This document shows, in pieces, positions 45,211 through 54,922 of a DNA stretch of 64,000 nucleotides (its first letter is position 1; each line of letters opens with the position of its first letter). The DNA comes from Pseudomonas sp. CFBP13508. GTDB lineage: Bacteria > Pseudomonadota > Gammaproteobacteria > Pseudomonadales > Pseudomonadaceae. The position numbers and the translations under genes are program-made. The notes beneath the pieces were generated by a model. The model was not told where the DNA came from. It saw only the letters and a program-made list of their open reading frames with translations, and did not search any database. Where the stretch lies: the NCBI RefSeq assembly GCF_005233515.1, contig NZ_QFZZ01000003.1, positions 401,259-465,258 of the forward strand, written 5' to 3'.

Positions 45211-46041
45211 ATGCTGCTGCGTTTTACCAAAATGCACGGCCTGGGCAACGACTTCATGGTCCTCGACCTGGTCAGCCAGCACGCGCACATTCAGCCCAAA
45301 CACGCCAAGCAATGGGGCGACCGCCACACCGGTATCGGTTTCGACCAGTTGCTGATAGTCGAAGCGCCGAGCAACCCGGACGTGGATTTTCGCTACCGGA
45401 TCTTCAATTCCGACGGTTCGGAAGTGGAGCAATGCGGCAACGGTGCGCGCTGCTTCGCTCGCTTCGTGCTCGACAAACGTCTGACTGCCAAGCGGCAGAT
45501 CCGCGTCGAGACCAAGGGCGGCATCATCGAACTGGACGTGCGTAACGACGGCCAGATCGGCGTGAACATGGGCGCGCCGCGCCTGGTGCCAGCGGATATT
45601 CCATTCCAGGCGCCAGCCCAGGCCAGCAGTTATCAGCTGGACGTCGAAGGCGCCACGGTCGAGCTGGCCGCCGTGTCGATGGGCAATCCCCATGCGGTCA
45701 TACGCGTGGATGACATCAACAGTGCACCGGTGCATGAACTGGGGCCGAAGATAGAACACCATCCGCGCTTCCCGGCGCGGGTCAATGTCGGTTTCCTTCA
45801 GGTCATCGACCGCCATCGTGCGCAACTGCGCGTATGGGAACGCGGCGCCGGGGAAACCCAGGCCTGCGGCACCGGCGCCTGTGCGGCAGCGGTGGCGGCC
45901 ATCAGTCAGGGGTGGATGGATTCGCCGCTGTTGATCGACCTGCCCGGCGGGCGTCTGTCCATCGAGTGGGCCGGCCCGGGCGAACCGGTGTTGATGACCG
46001 GTCCGGCAGTGCGTGTATACGAAGGACAAGTGCGTCTTTGA
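45211..46041 (+). CDS. dapF: Diaminopimelate epimerase
   Basis: A 276-residue, cofactor-free epimerase that converts LL- to meso-diaminopimelate for lysine and peptidoglycan. Both catalytic cysteines are present: [10 protein letters not shown] (Cys75) and [11 protein letters not shown] (near residue 220). Opening [10 protein letters not shown] is standard. It is third in the lptM operon. Confidence 0.98.
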   Translation: MLLRFTKMHGLGNDFMVLDLVSQHAHIQPKHAKQWGDRHTGIGFDQLLIVEAPSNPDVDFRYRIFNSDGSEVEQCGNGARCFARFVLDKRLTAKRQIRVETKGGIIELDVRNDGQIGVNMGAPRLVPADIPFQAPAQASSYQLDVEGATVELAAVSMGNPHAVIRVDDINSAPVHELGPKIEHHPRFPARVNVGFLQVIDRHRAQLRVWERGAGETQACGTGACAAAVAAISQGWMDSPLLIDLPGGRLSIEWAGPGEPVLMTGPAVRVYEGQVRL

Positions 46042-46054
46042 GCGAGCAGAAATC

Positions 46055-46780
46055 ATGACCGACAAGCCACAGGTACCCGCCCGACCAGTCGACGAATCAG
46101 CGTCCGAGAGCCTTGAGGCAGCCGCGGTTGCCGCCTACCTGGAGGCTCATCCGGACTTCTTCGTCGAGCACGAAGAACTGCTGCCGTCGTTGCGCATTCC
46201 GCACCGACGCGGCGACACCGTGTCGCTGGTCGAGCGGCAGATGACCATCCTGCGCGATCGCAATATCGAGATGCGCCATCGCCTTTCGCATCTGATGGAC
46301 GTGGCCCGCGACAACGATCGCCTGTTCGAAAAGACCCGCCGCCTGATCCTCGCGCTGATGGATGCATCGACCCTGGAAGACGTGGTCATCAGCGTTGAGG
46401 ACAGCCTGCGTCAGGATTTTCAGGTGCCTTTCGTCAGCCTGATCCTGCTCGGCGACAACCCGGCCCCGGTCGGCCGCTGGGTGACTCACGCCGACGCGCA
46501 AACCGCGATCGGTGGCCTGCTCACCGAAGGCAAAAGCGTCAGCGGCAGCCTGCGTGAACATGAGCTGGATTTCCTCTTCGGCGAAGAACAGCGCCAGCAG
46601 ATCGGCTCGACCGCCGTGGTTGCCGTCAGCCATCAAGGCATCCACGGCATTCTGGCCATCGCCAGCCGTGACCCGCAGCATTACAAGAGCTCGGTCGGCA
46701 CCCTGTTCCTCAGTTACATCGCCGAGGTCATGGGCCGCGTGCTGCCACGGGTCAACAGCTCGCTGCGCTCGGTACGCTGA
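46055..46780 (+). CDS. DUF484 family protein
   Basis: A 241-residue protein. A conserved N-terminal segment ([19 protein letters not shown]) leads to a coiled coil ([20 protein letters not shown]), then a GAF-like domain. It regularly lies between dapF and xerC in gamma-proteobacteria; function unknown. The ATG at 46055 is chosen since the longer frame from 46013 overlaps dapF by 29 bases with unlike residues. Two bases separate it from xerC. Confidence 0.92.
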   Translation: MTDKPQVPARPVDESASESLEAAAVAAYLEAHPDFFVEHEELLPSLRIPHRRGDTVSLVERQMTILRDRNIEMRHRLSHLMDVARDNDRLFEKTRRLILALMDASTLEDVVISVEDSLRQDFQVPFVSLILLGDNPAPVGRWVTHADAQTAIGGLLTEGKSVSGSLREHELDFLFGEEQRQQIGSTAVVAVSHQGIHGILAIASRDPQHYKSSVGTLFLSYIAEVMGRVLPRVNSSLRSVR

Positions 46781-46782
46781 CC

Positions 46783-47682
46783 ATGGAACGACAACTGGAC
46801 GCTTACTGCGAACATCTGCGCAGTGAGCGACAGGTGTCGCCGCACACCCTGTCGGCTTATCGCCGCGACCTCGATAAAGTCCTCGGCTGGTGCATCAAGC
46901 AGAACATCGGCAGTTGGGCCGCGCTGGACATCCAGCGTCTGCGCAGCCTGATCGCCCGATTGCATGCGCAAGGCCAGTCCTCGCGCAGCCTCGCCCGCCT
47001 GCTCTCGGCGGTGCGCGGGCTTTATCACTATTTGAATCGCGAAGGCCTGTGTGACCACGACCCGGCCACCGGCCTGGCCCCGCCGAAAGGCGAACGGCGC
47101 CTGCCGAAGACCCTCGATACTGACCGCGCCCTGCAATTGCTGGAAGGTGCGGTCGAGGATGACTTTCTCGCCCGCCGCGATCAGGCGATTCTCGAGCTGT
47201 TCTATTCGTCAGGCCTGCGTCTGTCCGAATTGACCGGGCTCAATCTCGATCAACTCGACCTCGCCGACGGCATGGTTCAGGTGCTCGGCAAGGGCAGCAA
47301 GACTCGGCTGTTGCCGGTTGGCACCAAGGCTCGCGAAGCCTTGGAACACTGGTTGCCGCTTAGAGCCATGACCAACCCGGCGGACGATGCGGTGTTTGTC
47401 AGCCAGCAAGGTCGTCGTCTCGGCCCGCGGGCGATTCAGGTGCGGGTCAAACTTGCTGGCGAGCGCGAGCTGGGGCAGAACCTGCATCCGCACATGCTGC
47501 GGCACTCGTTCGCCAGCCATTTGCTCGAGTCTTCACAGGATCTGCGCGCGGTGCAGGAATTGCTCGGTCACTCTGATATCAAAACCACACAGATCTATAC
47601 CCACCTCGACTTCCAGCATCTGGCGGCGGTCTACGACAGCGCCCATCCCCGGGCCAAACGCATGAAAGGCGATGATTCATGA
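46783..47682 (+). CDS. xerC: Tyrosine recombinase XerC
   Basis: A 299-residue site-specific recombinase that with XerD resolves chromosome dimers at dif. The catalytic set is intact: Arg in SSGLRLSEL (about residue 148), [12 protein letters not shown] (His/Arg), and [17 protein letters not shown] with the nucleophilic tyrosine. The N-terminal SAM-like domain opens [20 protein letters not shown]. It overlaps the next gene by four bases. It is the chromosomal housekeeping recombinase, not a phage integrase; the Pseudomonas name is Sss. Confidence 0.96.
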   Translation: MERQLDAYCEHLRSERQVSPHTLSAYRRDLDKVLGWCIKQNIGSWAALDIQRLRSLIARLHAQGQSSRSLARLLSAVRGLYHYLNREGLCDHDPATGLAPPKGERRLPKTLDTDRALQLLEGAVEDDFLARRDQAILELFYSSGLRLSELTGLNLDQLDLADGMVQVLGKGSKTRLLPVGTKAREALEHWLPLRAMTNPADDAVFVSQQGRRLGPRAIQVRVKLAGERELGQNLHPHMLRHSFASHLLESSQDLRAVQELLGHSDIKTTQIYTHLDFQHLAAVYDSAHPRAKRMKGDDS

Positions 47683-48386
47683 GCATTCAGTTGATCACCT
47701 TCGACCTCGACGACACCCTGTGGGACACCGCTCCGGTGATCGCCAGCGCCGAAACCGTGTTGCGCGAATGGCTGAGCGAGCATGCGTCGAACCTGGGCGC
47801 GGTGCCGGTGGAGCATTTGTGGTCGATTCGCGAGCGAGTGCTGGCGGGCGAACCGGGACTCAAACACCGCATCAGCGCGCTGCGCCGACGTGTGCTGTTC
47901 CATGCGCTCGAAGAAGCCGGGTATGCCCACGGCGAAGCGTCGGAGCTGGCTGACAAGGCTTTTGAAGTGTTCCTGCATGCGCGGCATCAGATCGAAGTGT
48001 TCCCGGAAGTCGAGCCGCTGCTGGAGCTGCTCGCCAATCATTACGCCCTCGGCGTGGTCACCAATGGCAATGCCGACGTGCGCCGGCTGGGGCTGGCGGA
48101 TTACTTCAAGTTTGCCTTGTGCGCCGAAGACATCGGCATCGCCAAACCGGATGCGCGGCTGTTTCATGAAGCCTTGCGGCGTGGCGATGTGAGTGCCGAA
48201 GCGGCGGTGCATGTCGGCGATCATCCCGGCGATGACATTGCCGGGGCGCAGCAGGCGGGATTGCGCGCGGTGTGGTTCAACCCGACGGGCAAGGTCTGGG
48301 AAGCGGAGCGCTTGCCGGATGCGGAGATTCGCAGTCTCACGGAATTGCCCGCCGTCCTCTCCCGCTGGAATGCTTCCTCGAACTGA
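47679..48386 (+). CDS. HAD-superfamily hydrolase
   Basis: A 235-residue haloacid-dehalogenase-like phosphatase, subfamily IA. Motif I is [10 protein letters not shown] (Asp9, Asp11), motif [10 protein letters not shown] and motif [19 protein letters not shown] helical cap lies between residues about 20 and 90. It resembles YigB, which dephosphorylates FMN and other small molecules. It is the last gene of the lptM-lysA-dapF-DUF484-xerC operon. Confidence 0.92.
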   Translation: MSIQLITFDLDDTLWDTAPVIASAETVLREWLSEHASNLGAVPVEHLWSIRERVLAGEPGLKHRISALRRRVLFHALEEAGYAHGEASELADKAFEVFLHARHQIEVFPEVEPLLELLANHYALGVVTNGNADVRRLGLADYFKFALCAEDIGIAKPDARLFHEALRRGDVSAEAAVHVGDHPGDDIAGAQQAGLRAVWFNPTGKVWEAERLPDAEIRSLTELPAVLSRWNASSN

Positions 48387-48396
48387 TCTACAGCCC

Positions 48397-48486
48397 TGTG
48401 GGAGCGAGCCTGCTCGCGAATGCGGTGTGTCATCCAACATGTATGTCGGCTGACATGCCCTCTTCGCGAGCAGGCTCGCTCCCACA
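48397..48486. repeat. REP pair (GAGC family)
   Basis: Inverted REP copies at 48397-48420 and 48463-48486, at the 3' end of the xerC-HAD operon. Confidence 0.9.
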
Positions 48487-48526
48487 GGGGACTGCATTTG
48501 TTTTCAACGGATTTATTTCAGACATG

Positions 48527-48555
48527 AAAAAGCCCGCAGCGACGGCGGGCTTTTT
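48527..48555. terminator. Bidirectional terminator between the HAD gene and sutA
   Basis: The stem AAAAAGCCCGC/GCGGGCTTTTT around a short loop, with A and T runs on both sides, lies between convergent genes. Confidence 0.87.
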
Positions 48556-48575
48556 CAGCAAGCGAGCGACGCGCC

Positions 48576-48902
48576 TCAGATAGGGCGGCTGCCGTACTTG
48601 TTGTCCGGCTTCTTGGGCGGATCGGCGACCACGTTGGCCTCCACTTCCTGCACCTTGCCGCCGCGCGCAAGGAATTCTTCCATGGCCTTGGCCAGGGCGT
48701 CACGCTCCTTGTTCTTGGCTTCGATGCTCGGCAACTCGTCGACCGAGACCGCAGCCTTGGCTTTGCCTTTGGCAGCCGGGGCCGGCGTGTCGTCACCGCC
48801 ATCATCTTCGGCAACGTCTTCCGCTGCCGCTTCCAGGCCTTCCTCGGCCTCGTCTTCGTCGCCTACTTCGAGGTCGTCGTTTTCCAGATCATCGTCGCTC
48901 AT
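48576..48902 (-). CDS. sutA: SutA, RNA-polymerase-binding transcriptional regulator
   Basis: A 108-residue, largely disordered, acidic protein. The N-terminus is highly acidic (SDDDLENDDLEVGDEDEAEE), a helical middle follows (ELPSIEAKNKERDALAKAM), then a short C-tail ending YGSRPI. It matches SutA of P. aeruginosa, which binds RNA polymerase during slow growth and raises transcription of ribosomal and housekeeping genes. Monocistronic with its own terminator. Confidence 0.9.
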   Translation of the reverse strand: MSDDDLENDDLEVGDEDEAEEGLEAAAEDVAEDDGGDDTPAPAAKGKAKAAVSVDELPSIEAKNKERDALAKAMEEFLARGGKVQEVEANVVADPPKKPDNKYGSRPI

Positions 48903-49003
48903 GTTCTACCTCATGACTTGCCAAAAGCAGATTAGTTATAGACCAGCTTTGGCGGCTGTCGAAGCCGCCGTTGAAAAATCTTCTGCCGCTGCCCGGCAGC
49001 GGC

Positions 49004-49429
49004 TCATGCCTGTTCACCGTGCAAGGTGGCGAGGACTTTACGGGCACCGCCATGATCACGGTGCTCGCCCAGATAAATCCCTTGCCAAGTACCCAGGGCC
49101 AGCCGCCCTGCCGCAACCGGCAGACTGATCTGGCAACCAAGCACGCTGGCCTTGAAGTGCGCCGGGAGATCATCCGGGCCTTCGTCGTTGTGCTCGTAGC
49201 CGTCTGTTCCTTGTGGGATCAGACGATTGAAAAATCGTTCGAAGTCGCGACGAACTGCCGGATCGGCGTTCTCGTTGATGGTCAACGACGCCGACGTGTG
49301 CTGCAGCCACAAATGCAACAGACCGACCCGACAGGTCTTGAGTTCAGGCAAGCCTGTGAGCAACTCGTCCGTCACCAGATGAAAGCCCCGGGGCCTTGCC
49401 CGCAGGGTTATCAGAGTCTGTTGCCACAT
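49004..49429 (-). CDS. YjbQ family protein (secondary thiamine-phosphate synthase type)
   Basis: A 141-residue conserved enzyme of the UPF0047/YjbQ family. The histidine-rich core is visible as [20 protein letters not shown] and [16 protein letters not shown]. Members show weak thiamine-phosphate synthase activity; the cellular role is unclear. The start at 49429 (MWQQTLITL) is chosen over an ATG at 49456. It is about 100 bases upstream of sutA and in the same direction. Confidence 0.93.
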   Translation of the reverse strand: MWQQTLITLRARPRGFHLVTDELLTGLPELKTCRVGLLHLWLQHTSASLTINENADPAVRRDFERFFNRLIPQGTDGYEHNDEGPDDLPAHFKASVLGCQISLPVAAGRLALGTWQGIYLGEHRDHGGARKVLATLHGEQA

Positions 49430-49600
49430 ACAGTTCTCCGCTCGTTCGGGGCGCATTCTAGCGTGCTCTGAAAAAAAACAAAGGCCCTAATATTCCTGCA
49501 GCGATGTAAGCGATTGCCCGCAGAAAAAGCCTCGTCGTAAAGACGACCAAAGCCGTAAGAAAAATCCTTTCAGCCGCTCCCTGAATGACAAATCCCGGAC

Positions 49601-49633
49601 AAAAAAATGCCCGGCGAACCGGGCAATTTTTTT
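49601..49633. terminator. Terminator of the glnK-amtB operon
   Basis: The stem TGCCCGG-CGAA-CCGGGCA with A-run and T-run on either side begins 12 bases after the amtB stop on the minus strand. Confidence 0.88.
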
Positions 49634-49644
49634 ATCGCGCGTAC

Positions 49645-50982
49645 TTACAGGTTGTAGCCGCGTTCGTTGTGTTGTGCCAGATCGAGGCCGACCGACTCTT
49701 CTTCCTCGGTTACGCGCAGACCCATGACGGCGTCCAGCACCTTGAGGATGATGAAGGTGACGATCGCGGTGTAGATCACCGTGAAGCCGACGCCTTTGAT
49801 CTGGATCCAGACCTGCGCGCCAATGTCAGTCACGGTGCCGAAGCCGCCCAGTGCCGGTGCGGCAAACACACCGGTGAGGATCGCGCCGAGGATACCGCCG
49901 ATACCGTGCACGCCGAAGGCATCCAGGGAGTCGTCATAGCCGAGTTTGCGTTTCAGGGTGGTGGCGCAGAAGAAGCACACCACACCTGCAGCCAGACCGA
50001 TCACCAGTGCCCCCATCGGGCCCACGGTGCCAGCGGCCGGGGTGATCGCGACCAGACCGGCGACCACACCCGAAGCAATACCCAGTGCGCTTGGCTTGCC
50101 GTGGGTGACCCACTCGGCAAACATCCAGCCCAGTGCCGCAGCGGCAGTGGCGATCTGGGTAACCAGCATGGCCATACCGGCAGTGCCGTTGGCGGCAGCA
50201 GCGGAACCAGCGTTGAAGCCGAACCAGCCGACCCACAGCATCGCCGCGCCCATCAGCGTGTAGCCGAGGTTATGCGGAGCCATTGGTGTGGTCGGGAAGC
50301 CTTTGCGCTTGCCCAGCACCAGGCACGCGACCAGACCGGCGATACCGGCGTTGATGTGCACCACGGTGCCGCCAGCGAAGTCGAGCACGCCCCAGTCCCA
50401 CATCAGGCCGCCGTTACCGGACCAGACCATGTGCGCGATCGGTGCATAAACCAGCGTGAACCAGATGCCCATGAAGATCAGCATCGCGGAGAACTTCATG
50501 CGCTCGGCGAACGCACCGACGATCAGCGCCGGGGTGATGATCGCGAAGGTCATCTGGAAGGTGATGAACACCGCCTCAGGGAACAGCGCCGCCGGGCCGG
50601 TAATGCTCGAAGGCGTGACACCGGCGAGGAACGCCTTGCCCATGCCACCGAAGAACGAATTGAAGTTGACGACGCCCTGCTCCATGCCGGTGGTGTCGAA
50701 GGCAATGCTGTAGCCATAAATGACCCACAGGATGCTGATCAGACCGGTAATGGCGAAGCACTGCATCAGCACGGAAAGAATGTTTTTCGAGCGAACCATA
50801 CCGCCGTAGAACAGCGCCAGGCCGGGAATGGTCATGAACAGCACGAGCGCTGTCGAGGTGAGCATCCAGGCGGTGTCGCCGGAATTGAGGACTGGCGCTG
50901 CCACTTCGTCTGCCGCCATGGCGATGCCGGGCATTACGATGGACAACAGGGCGCCTAGCCCTGCGAATTTACGCAGAGTCAT
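49645..50982 (-). CDS. amtB: Ammonium transporter AmtB
   Basis: A 445-residue inner-membrane ammonium channel. Signal-type N-terminus (SIVMPGIAMAADEVA) followed by eleven membrane segments; landmarks GDTAWMLTSTALVLFMTIPG and DDSLDAFGVHGIGGILGAIL with the pore histidines (DWGVLDFAGGTVVHINAGIA for the first). It imports ammonium and is gated by unmodified GlnK. It is 37 bases downstream of glnK in one operon. The ATG at 50982 is chosen over an ATG at 51099 that lies in glnK. Confidence 0.97.
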   Translation of the reverse strand: MTLRKFAGLGALLSIVMPGIAMAADEVAAPVLNSGDTAWMLTSTALVLFMTIPGLALFYGGMVRSKNILSVLMQCFAITGLISILWVIYGYSIAFDTTGMEQGVVNFNSFFGGMGKAFLAGVTPSSITGPAALFPEAVFITFQMTFAIITPALIVGAFAERMKFSAMLIFMGIWFTLVYAPIAHMVWSGNGGLMWDWGVLDFAGGTVVHINAGIAGLVACLVLGKRKGFPTTPMAPHNLGYTLMGAAMLWVGWFGFNAGSAAAANGTAGMAMLVTQIATAAAALGWMFAEWVTHGKPSALGIASGVVAGLVAITPAAGTVGPMGALVIGLAAGVVCFFCATTLKRKLGYDDSLDAFGVHGIGGILGAILTGVFAAPALGGFGTVTDIGAQVWIQIKGVGFTVIYTAIVTFIILKVLDAVMGLRVTEEEESVGLDLAQHNERGYNL

Positions 50983-51019
50983 ATTGTTTTCTCCTGGGGC
51001 GTTGGGTTTGTGGCGGCGC

Positions 51020-51580
<561 letters not shown>

Positions 51581-51697
51581 TCAATCTCTTGGCCCCCGTT
51601 GCACGCGTTCCGGCAGAAAAGCCTTTGCCGATACGCACAACAACGGTGCGCCACCGTCCGTCCCCCTGCGCGAAAAGCGTGCATCCGTGCAACGGGA

Positions 51698-51724
51698 TTG
51701 ACTATAGACACTGCGTGATACACT
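51698..51724 (+). promoter_or_regulatory. Possible promoter of ubiK
   Basis: TTGACT-N15-TACACT, with a good -35 but short spacing, lies about 28 bases before the ubiK start codon. Confidence 0.35.
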
Positions 51725-51752
51725 GCCGGCCATTGTTTCCAGGACATTTCCC

Positions 51753-52013
51753 ATGCTCGCGCCCAAAGACTTCCTCGACGCCCTGAGCGGCACCGCCTCC
51801 CGCCTCTTCAACGGCGACACCCCGCTGCCGAAAGCCGAAATCGAAAGCCAGTTCAAGATGCTGCTGCAAAGTGCCTTCAGCAAACTCGATCTGGTCAGCC
51901 GGGAAGAGTTTGATAGTCAGATGGTGGTGTTGGCTCGCACGCGGGCCCGCCTCGAAAGTCTCGAAGCCAAAGTCGCCGAGATGGAAGCGAAGCTGACACC
52001 GCCCGCGGAATAA
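51753..52013 (+). CDS. ubiK: Ubiquinone biosynthesis accessory factor UbiK
   Basis: An 86-residue protein of the UbiK (YqiC) family. An amphipathic N-terminus (LAPKDFLDALSGTASRLF) is followed by KAEIESQFKMLLQSAFSKLD and a C-terminal coiled coil with heptads (ARTRARLESLEAKVAEME). It assists the soluble ubiquinone-synthesis complex with UbiJ. It lies between glnK and comM as I remember from other pseudomonads. Confidence 0.93.
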   Translation: MLAPKDFLDALSGTASRLFNGDTPLPKAEIESQFKMLLQSAFSKLDLVSREEFDSQMVVLARTRARLESLEAKVAEMEAKLTPPAE

Positions 52014-52028
52014 TCCGCTGCTATCCCC

Positions 52029-52054
52029 TGTGGGAGCAGCTAGCCTGCTAGCGA
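52029..52054. repeat. Single degenerate REP-like palindrome
   Basis: TGTGGGAGCAGCTAGCCTGCTAGCGA resembles the GAGC-family REP but with GCTAGC in place of GCGAGC in both stem halves, so the hairpin is kept. No inverted partner is nearby. Confidence 0.6.
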
Positions 52055-52286
52055 CTGAAGGTCGGCACTACCTTCAGCTTCATGTGTATGAATTAGCGCA
52101 GGCTGCGATCTTTTGATGCACAGCCCTGCAACAATCCCCACTGAAATGACCTTTTTGTGTCTTCGTTCCCCCACCCTGCTCCGAAATCCTCCACTCACAG
52201 AAGTAACGTCCTACAAAACGCGTCCGCCACGTCTGATTTCGCTGCCCCCTCTCTGCTGGCTATCTTCTGCGACCAGATCCAAACAG

Positions 52287-52832
52287 ATGAAAACAATGAG
52301 AAGAAAAGGCAAAGCAACGGATCTTCGTAACCAGACATTCAGATCAAATTCGCGAAAGATCGCCTACAAATTCTTTCTCAAGGACATTGCCCCGAGAATC
52401 CCAAATATTGATGCAGCAGCGGTCAAGTTTGAGCCAATTACCCCAGCAGCGATAAAGCAATACTTTCTCTGGGAGGGGCCAACAATTTTCCCTTGGGATG
52501 ACGTTGCAGACTGGAAAAGTAAAGATGCGAAAGGTCTGGATTTGGCGATATGGTACAAACAGATTCTTTGCGGCATGTGCTATGCGACCCCGCGCGCAAG
52601 CTCTATCTGCTTAAAGATTGTTTTGTTGGAAGGGCATCCGGATAGCGCGCACCCGCTTCGCGGCAGGATCGCGCCGATTGCTCTGCTTGTCGCAGATCAC
52701 TATGCGCGAGCGCTAGGATGCAAAGAAATCGAGATCCAGGATCCTGATCCGAATGTTGTTTTTTACTACCGGAAACTGGGGTTCGAGTTCGACCACACCA
52801 ACCGGCTTGTCATTTCTGTGAACGGTCAATAA
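52287..52832 (+). CDS. Putative GNAT-family N-acetyltransferase
   Basis: About 181 residues from the ATG at 52287 (52296 is an alternative; neither has a strong ribosome site). The C-terminal half has a GNAT-like strand-helix order: LKIVLLEGHPDSAHPLRG, IAPIALLVADHYARALGC and a closing VVFYYRKLGFEF, which is the typical end of the fold. The N-terminal part is Lys/Arg-rich. Composition is A+T-richer than the neighbours, with rarer codons, which suggests transfer. The substrate is unknown. Frame continues upstream to 52113, but that part looks non-coding. Confidence 0.65.
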   Translation: MKTMRRKGKATDLRNQTFRSNSRKIAYKFFLKDIAPRIPNIDAAAVKFEPITPAAIKQYFLWEGPTIFPWDDVADWKSKDAKGLDLAIWYKQILCGMCYATPRASSICLKIVLLEGHPDSAHPLRGRIAPIALLVADHYARALGCKEIEIQDPDPNVVFYYRKLGFEFDHTNRLVISVNGQ

Positions 52833-52867
52833 CATCGAAATCAACAACCCAATCGCACGAGGTGCGT

Positions 52868-53038
52868 ATGAGCCCAAAAAAGCGAAAGGAAAAGCTTCTT
52901 CAGATTGTTGAACTACATCTCGAAGCACTCCGGTTGGCTGGGGACATGTCAGCCAACCAACGGCGATTTATTGAAGTTGCTGTTACGTGTGGGCCAGAGC
53001 TTGAGCCAAGCGGCCCGCTGGCCGGTAGAAGATCCTGA
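52868..53038 (+). CDS. Small hypothetical ORF, 56 residues
   Basis: An ATG at 52868 with GAGGTG eight bases upstream opens a frame of 56 codons to TGA at 53036. The product starts MSPKKRKEKLLQIVELHLEA and is basic at the N-terminus, helical, then Pro/Gly-rich. It lies 35 bases after the acetyltransferase, in the same direction and ahead of a strong terminator, so the two would form one transcript. I do not recognise the protein. Confidence 0.45.
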   Translation: MSPKKRKEKLLQIVELHLEALRLAGDMSANQRRFIEVAVTCGPELEPSGPLAGRRS

Positions 53039-53044
53039 GTCAAA

Positions 53045-53078
53045 AATAAAAAGGCGTCCATAGGACGCCTTTATTGTG
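53045..53078 (+). terminator. Terminator after the acetyltransferase island
   Basis: The stem AAAGGCGTCC-ATA-GGACGCCTTT followed by a T-rich stretch begins a few bases after the 56-residue ORF. Confidence 0.85.
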
Positions 53079-53428
53079 TTTGGAGGAGTAGTCGCAGCGA
53101 TTCTTTAGCTCCTGGCTTCGCCGCCATGGGTTCAGAATCCGACGAGTCGGCCCGTCGTCACTACTTCAGAGAAACCAGCTGTCTCTGCTGCCAAAAATGC
53201 GGGGGAGCTTTTACTGGTGCCCAGTCCCGACGAATGCGCAGTTGCAGTCCTCGAGCGGGAGGATCCGTCAATGCCGGGCGAGAGTCAACGCTTCAATTCA
53301 GGCAAACAGTGACAGCCAATCGGGTCTGGATACGTCTTGTAAACCTCTATTTCAGCACTGAAGCCCGGCTCAACTACCCTTCAAAAACCCGCAGGAAGCG
53401 GCTCCCCGATTCAGCTCAAGGAACGACC
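53079..53428. other. 350-base gap before comM without recognised gene
   Basis: The comM frame stays open upstream to 53126, but the extra 101 residues do not belong to the ComM family. No other ORF, tRNA or palindrome stands out. It holds the comM promoter and possibly debris from the insertion event that brought the acetyltransferase. Confidence 0.5.
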
Positions 53429-54922
53429 ATGTCCCTCTCCATTGTCCACAGTCGCGCCCAGATTGGCGTGGAAGCCCCCGCCGTTACCGTCGAAGTCCAT
53501 CTGGCCAACGGTCTGCCGTCGCTGACCATGGTCGGCCTGCCTGAAGCGGCGGTGAAGGAGAGCAAGGATCGGGTGCGCAGCGCGATCATCAATTCCGGGC
53601 TGCAATTTCCGGCGCGGCGGATCACCTTGAATCTTGCGCCGGCGGATCTGCCCAAGGATGGCGGGCGCTTCGATCTGGCAATTGCCTTGGGGATCTTGTC
53701 GGCCAGTGTGCAAGTGCCGTGTCTGACGCTGGACGATGTGGAATGTCTGGGTGAGTTGGCGCTGTCTGGCGCCGTGCGACCGGTGCGTGGCGTGCTGCCG
53801 GCGGCACTGGCGGCGCGCAAGGCCGGGAGGGCGTTGGTGGTGCCACGGGCGAATGCGGAAGAGGCGTGTCTGGCATCCGGGCTGAAGGTGTTTGCGGTCG
53901 ATCACTTGCTGGAGGCGGTGGCCCATTTCAACGGGCACACGCCGGTGGAGCCTTACGTTTCCGACGGCTTGATGCATGCCGCCAAACCCTATCCCGACCT
54001 CAATGAGGTGCAGGGGCAGACAGCCGCCAAACGCGCACTGCTGATTGCCGCAGCGGGGGCGCATAACTTGCTGTTCAGTGGGCCACCGGGAACCGGCAAG
54101 ACGCTGCTGGCCAGTCGTCTGCCAGGATTACTGCCGCCGCTTTCCGAGTGTGAAGCGCTGGAAGTGGCAGCGATTCAATCGGTCGCCAGTGGTGTGCCTC
54201 TGACTCATTGGCCGCAACGCCCCTTCCGCCAACCGCATCACTCCGCTTCCGGACCGGCGCTGGTCGGTGGCAGTTCAAAGCCGCAACCCGGCGAAATCAC
54301 CCTCGCCCATCACGGCGTGCTGTTTCTAGATGAATTGCCAGAGTTTGATCGCAAGGTTCTCGAGGTGCTGCGCGAGCCGCTGGAATCCGGGCATATCGTC
54401 ATTGCTCGGGCCAAGGATCGCGTACGTTTCCCCGCGCGGTTTCAATTGGTGGCAGCGATGAATCCGTGTCCCTGTGGATATCTTGGCGAACCCAGTGGCA
54501 AATGCTCGTGCACACCGGACATGGTCCAGCGCTATCGCAACAAGCTCTCAGGGCCGCTACTCGACCGGATCGATCTGCACCTGACCGTGGCGCGTGAAGC
54601 GACCGCATTGAATCCGGCAGCCAAGCCCGGCGAGGACAGCGCCAGCGCTGCGGCGTTGGTCGCCGAAGCGCGGGAACGCCAGCAGAAACGTCAGGGCTGT
54701 GCCAATGCGTTTCTCGATCTGCCGGGGCTGAAGCATCACTGCAAGTTATCCACAGCCGATGAAAAATGGCTTGAAGCGGCCTGCGAGCGACTGATCCTGT
54801 CGCTGCGCTCGGCGCATCGCCTGCTCAAGGTCGCGCGCACGCTGGCGGATCTTGAACAGGCCGATGCGATTACCCGCGAGCATCTGGCCGAGGCACTGCA
54901 ATACCGGCCGGCGACACCTTAA
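53429..54922 (+). CDS. comM: ComM/YifB family AAA+ ATPase, Mg-chelatase-like
   Basis: A 497-residue hexameric helicase of the Mg-chelatase-like family. The N-terminal Lon-protease-like domain (GLPSLTMVGLPEAAVKES) is followed by the AAA+ core: Walker A SGPPGTGKTLLASRLP near residue 215, Walker B FLDELPEF, and a zinc-like PCPCGYLGEP region with later cysteines, then a C-terminal lid. ComM promotes branch migration during natural transformation. Start ATG 53429 follows AAGGAACG. Its TAA stop overlaps the stop of the convergent gene in the palindrome TTAA. Confidence 0.95.
   Translation: MSLSIVHSRAQIGVEAPAVTVEVHLANGLPSLTMVGLPEAAVKESKDRVRSAIINSGLQFPARRITLNLAPADLPKDGGRFDLAIALGILSASVQVPCLTLDDVECLGELALSGAVRPVRGVLPAALAARKAGRALVVPRANAEEACLASGLKVFAVDHLLEAVAHFNGHTPVEPYVSDGLMHAAKPYPDLNEVQGQTAAKRALLIAAAGAHNLLFSGPPGTGKTLLASRLPGLLPPLSECEALEVAAIQSVASGVPLTHWPQRPFRQPHHSASGPALVGGSSKPQPGEITLAHHGVLFLDELPEFDRKVLEVLREPLESGHIVIARAKDRVRFPARFQLVAAMNPCPCGYLGEPSGKCSCTPDMVQRYRNKLSGPLLDRIDLHLTVAREATALNPAAKPGEDSASAAALVAEARERQQKRQGCANAFLDLPGLKHHCKLSTADEKWLEAACERLILSLRSAHRLLKVARTLADLEQADAITREHLAEALQYRPATP

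Noticed and set aside
43684-46065. 793-codon open frame on the minus strand
   Set aside because: It is antisense to lptM, lysA and dapF, all of which have intact catalytic motifs.
46783-47682. Tyrosine recombinase as a phage or island integrase
   Set aside because: Operon context with dapF and DUF484 and sequence features are those of housekeeping XerC.
53126-53428. N-terminal extension of ComM by 101 residues
   Set aside because: Not part of the family; ATG 53429 has a ribosome site and gives the usual 497 residues.
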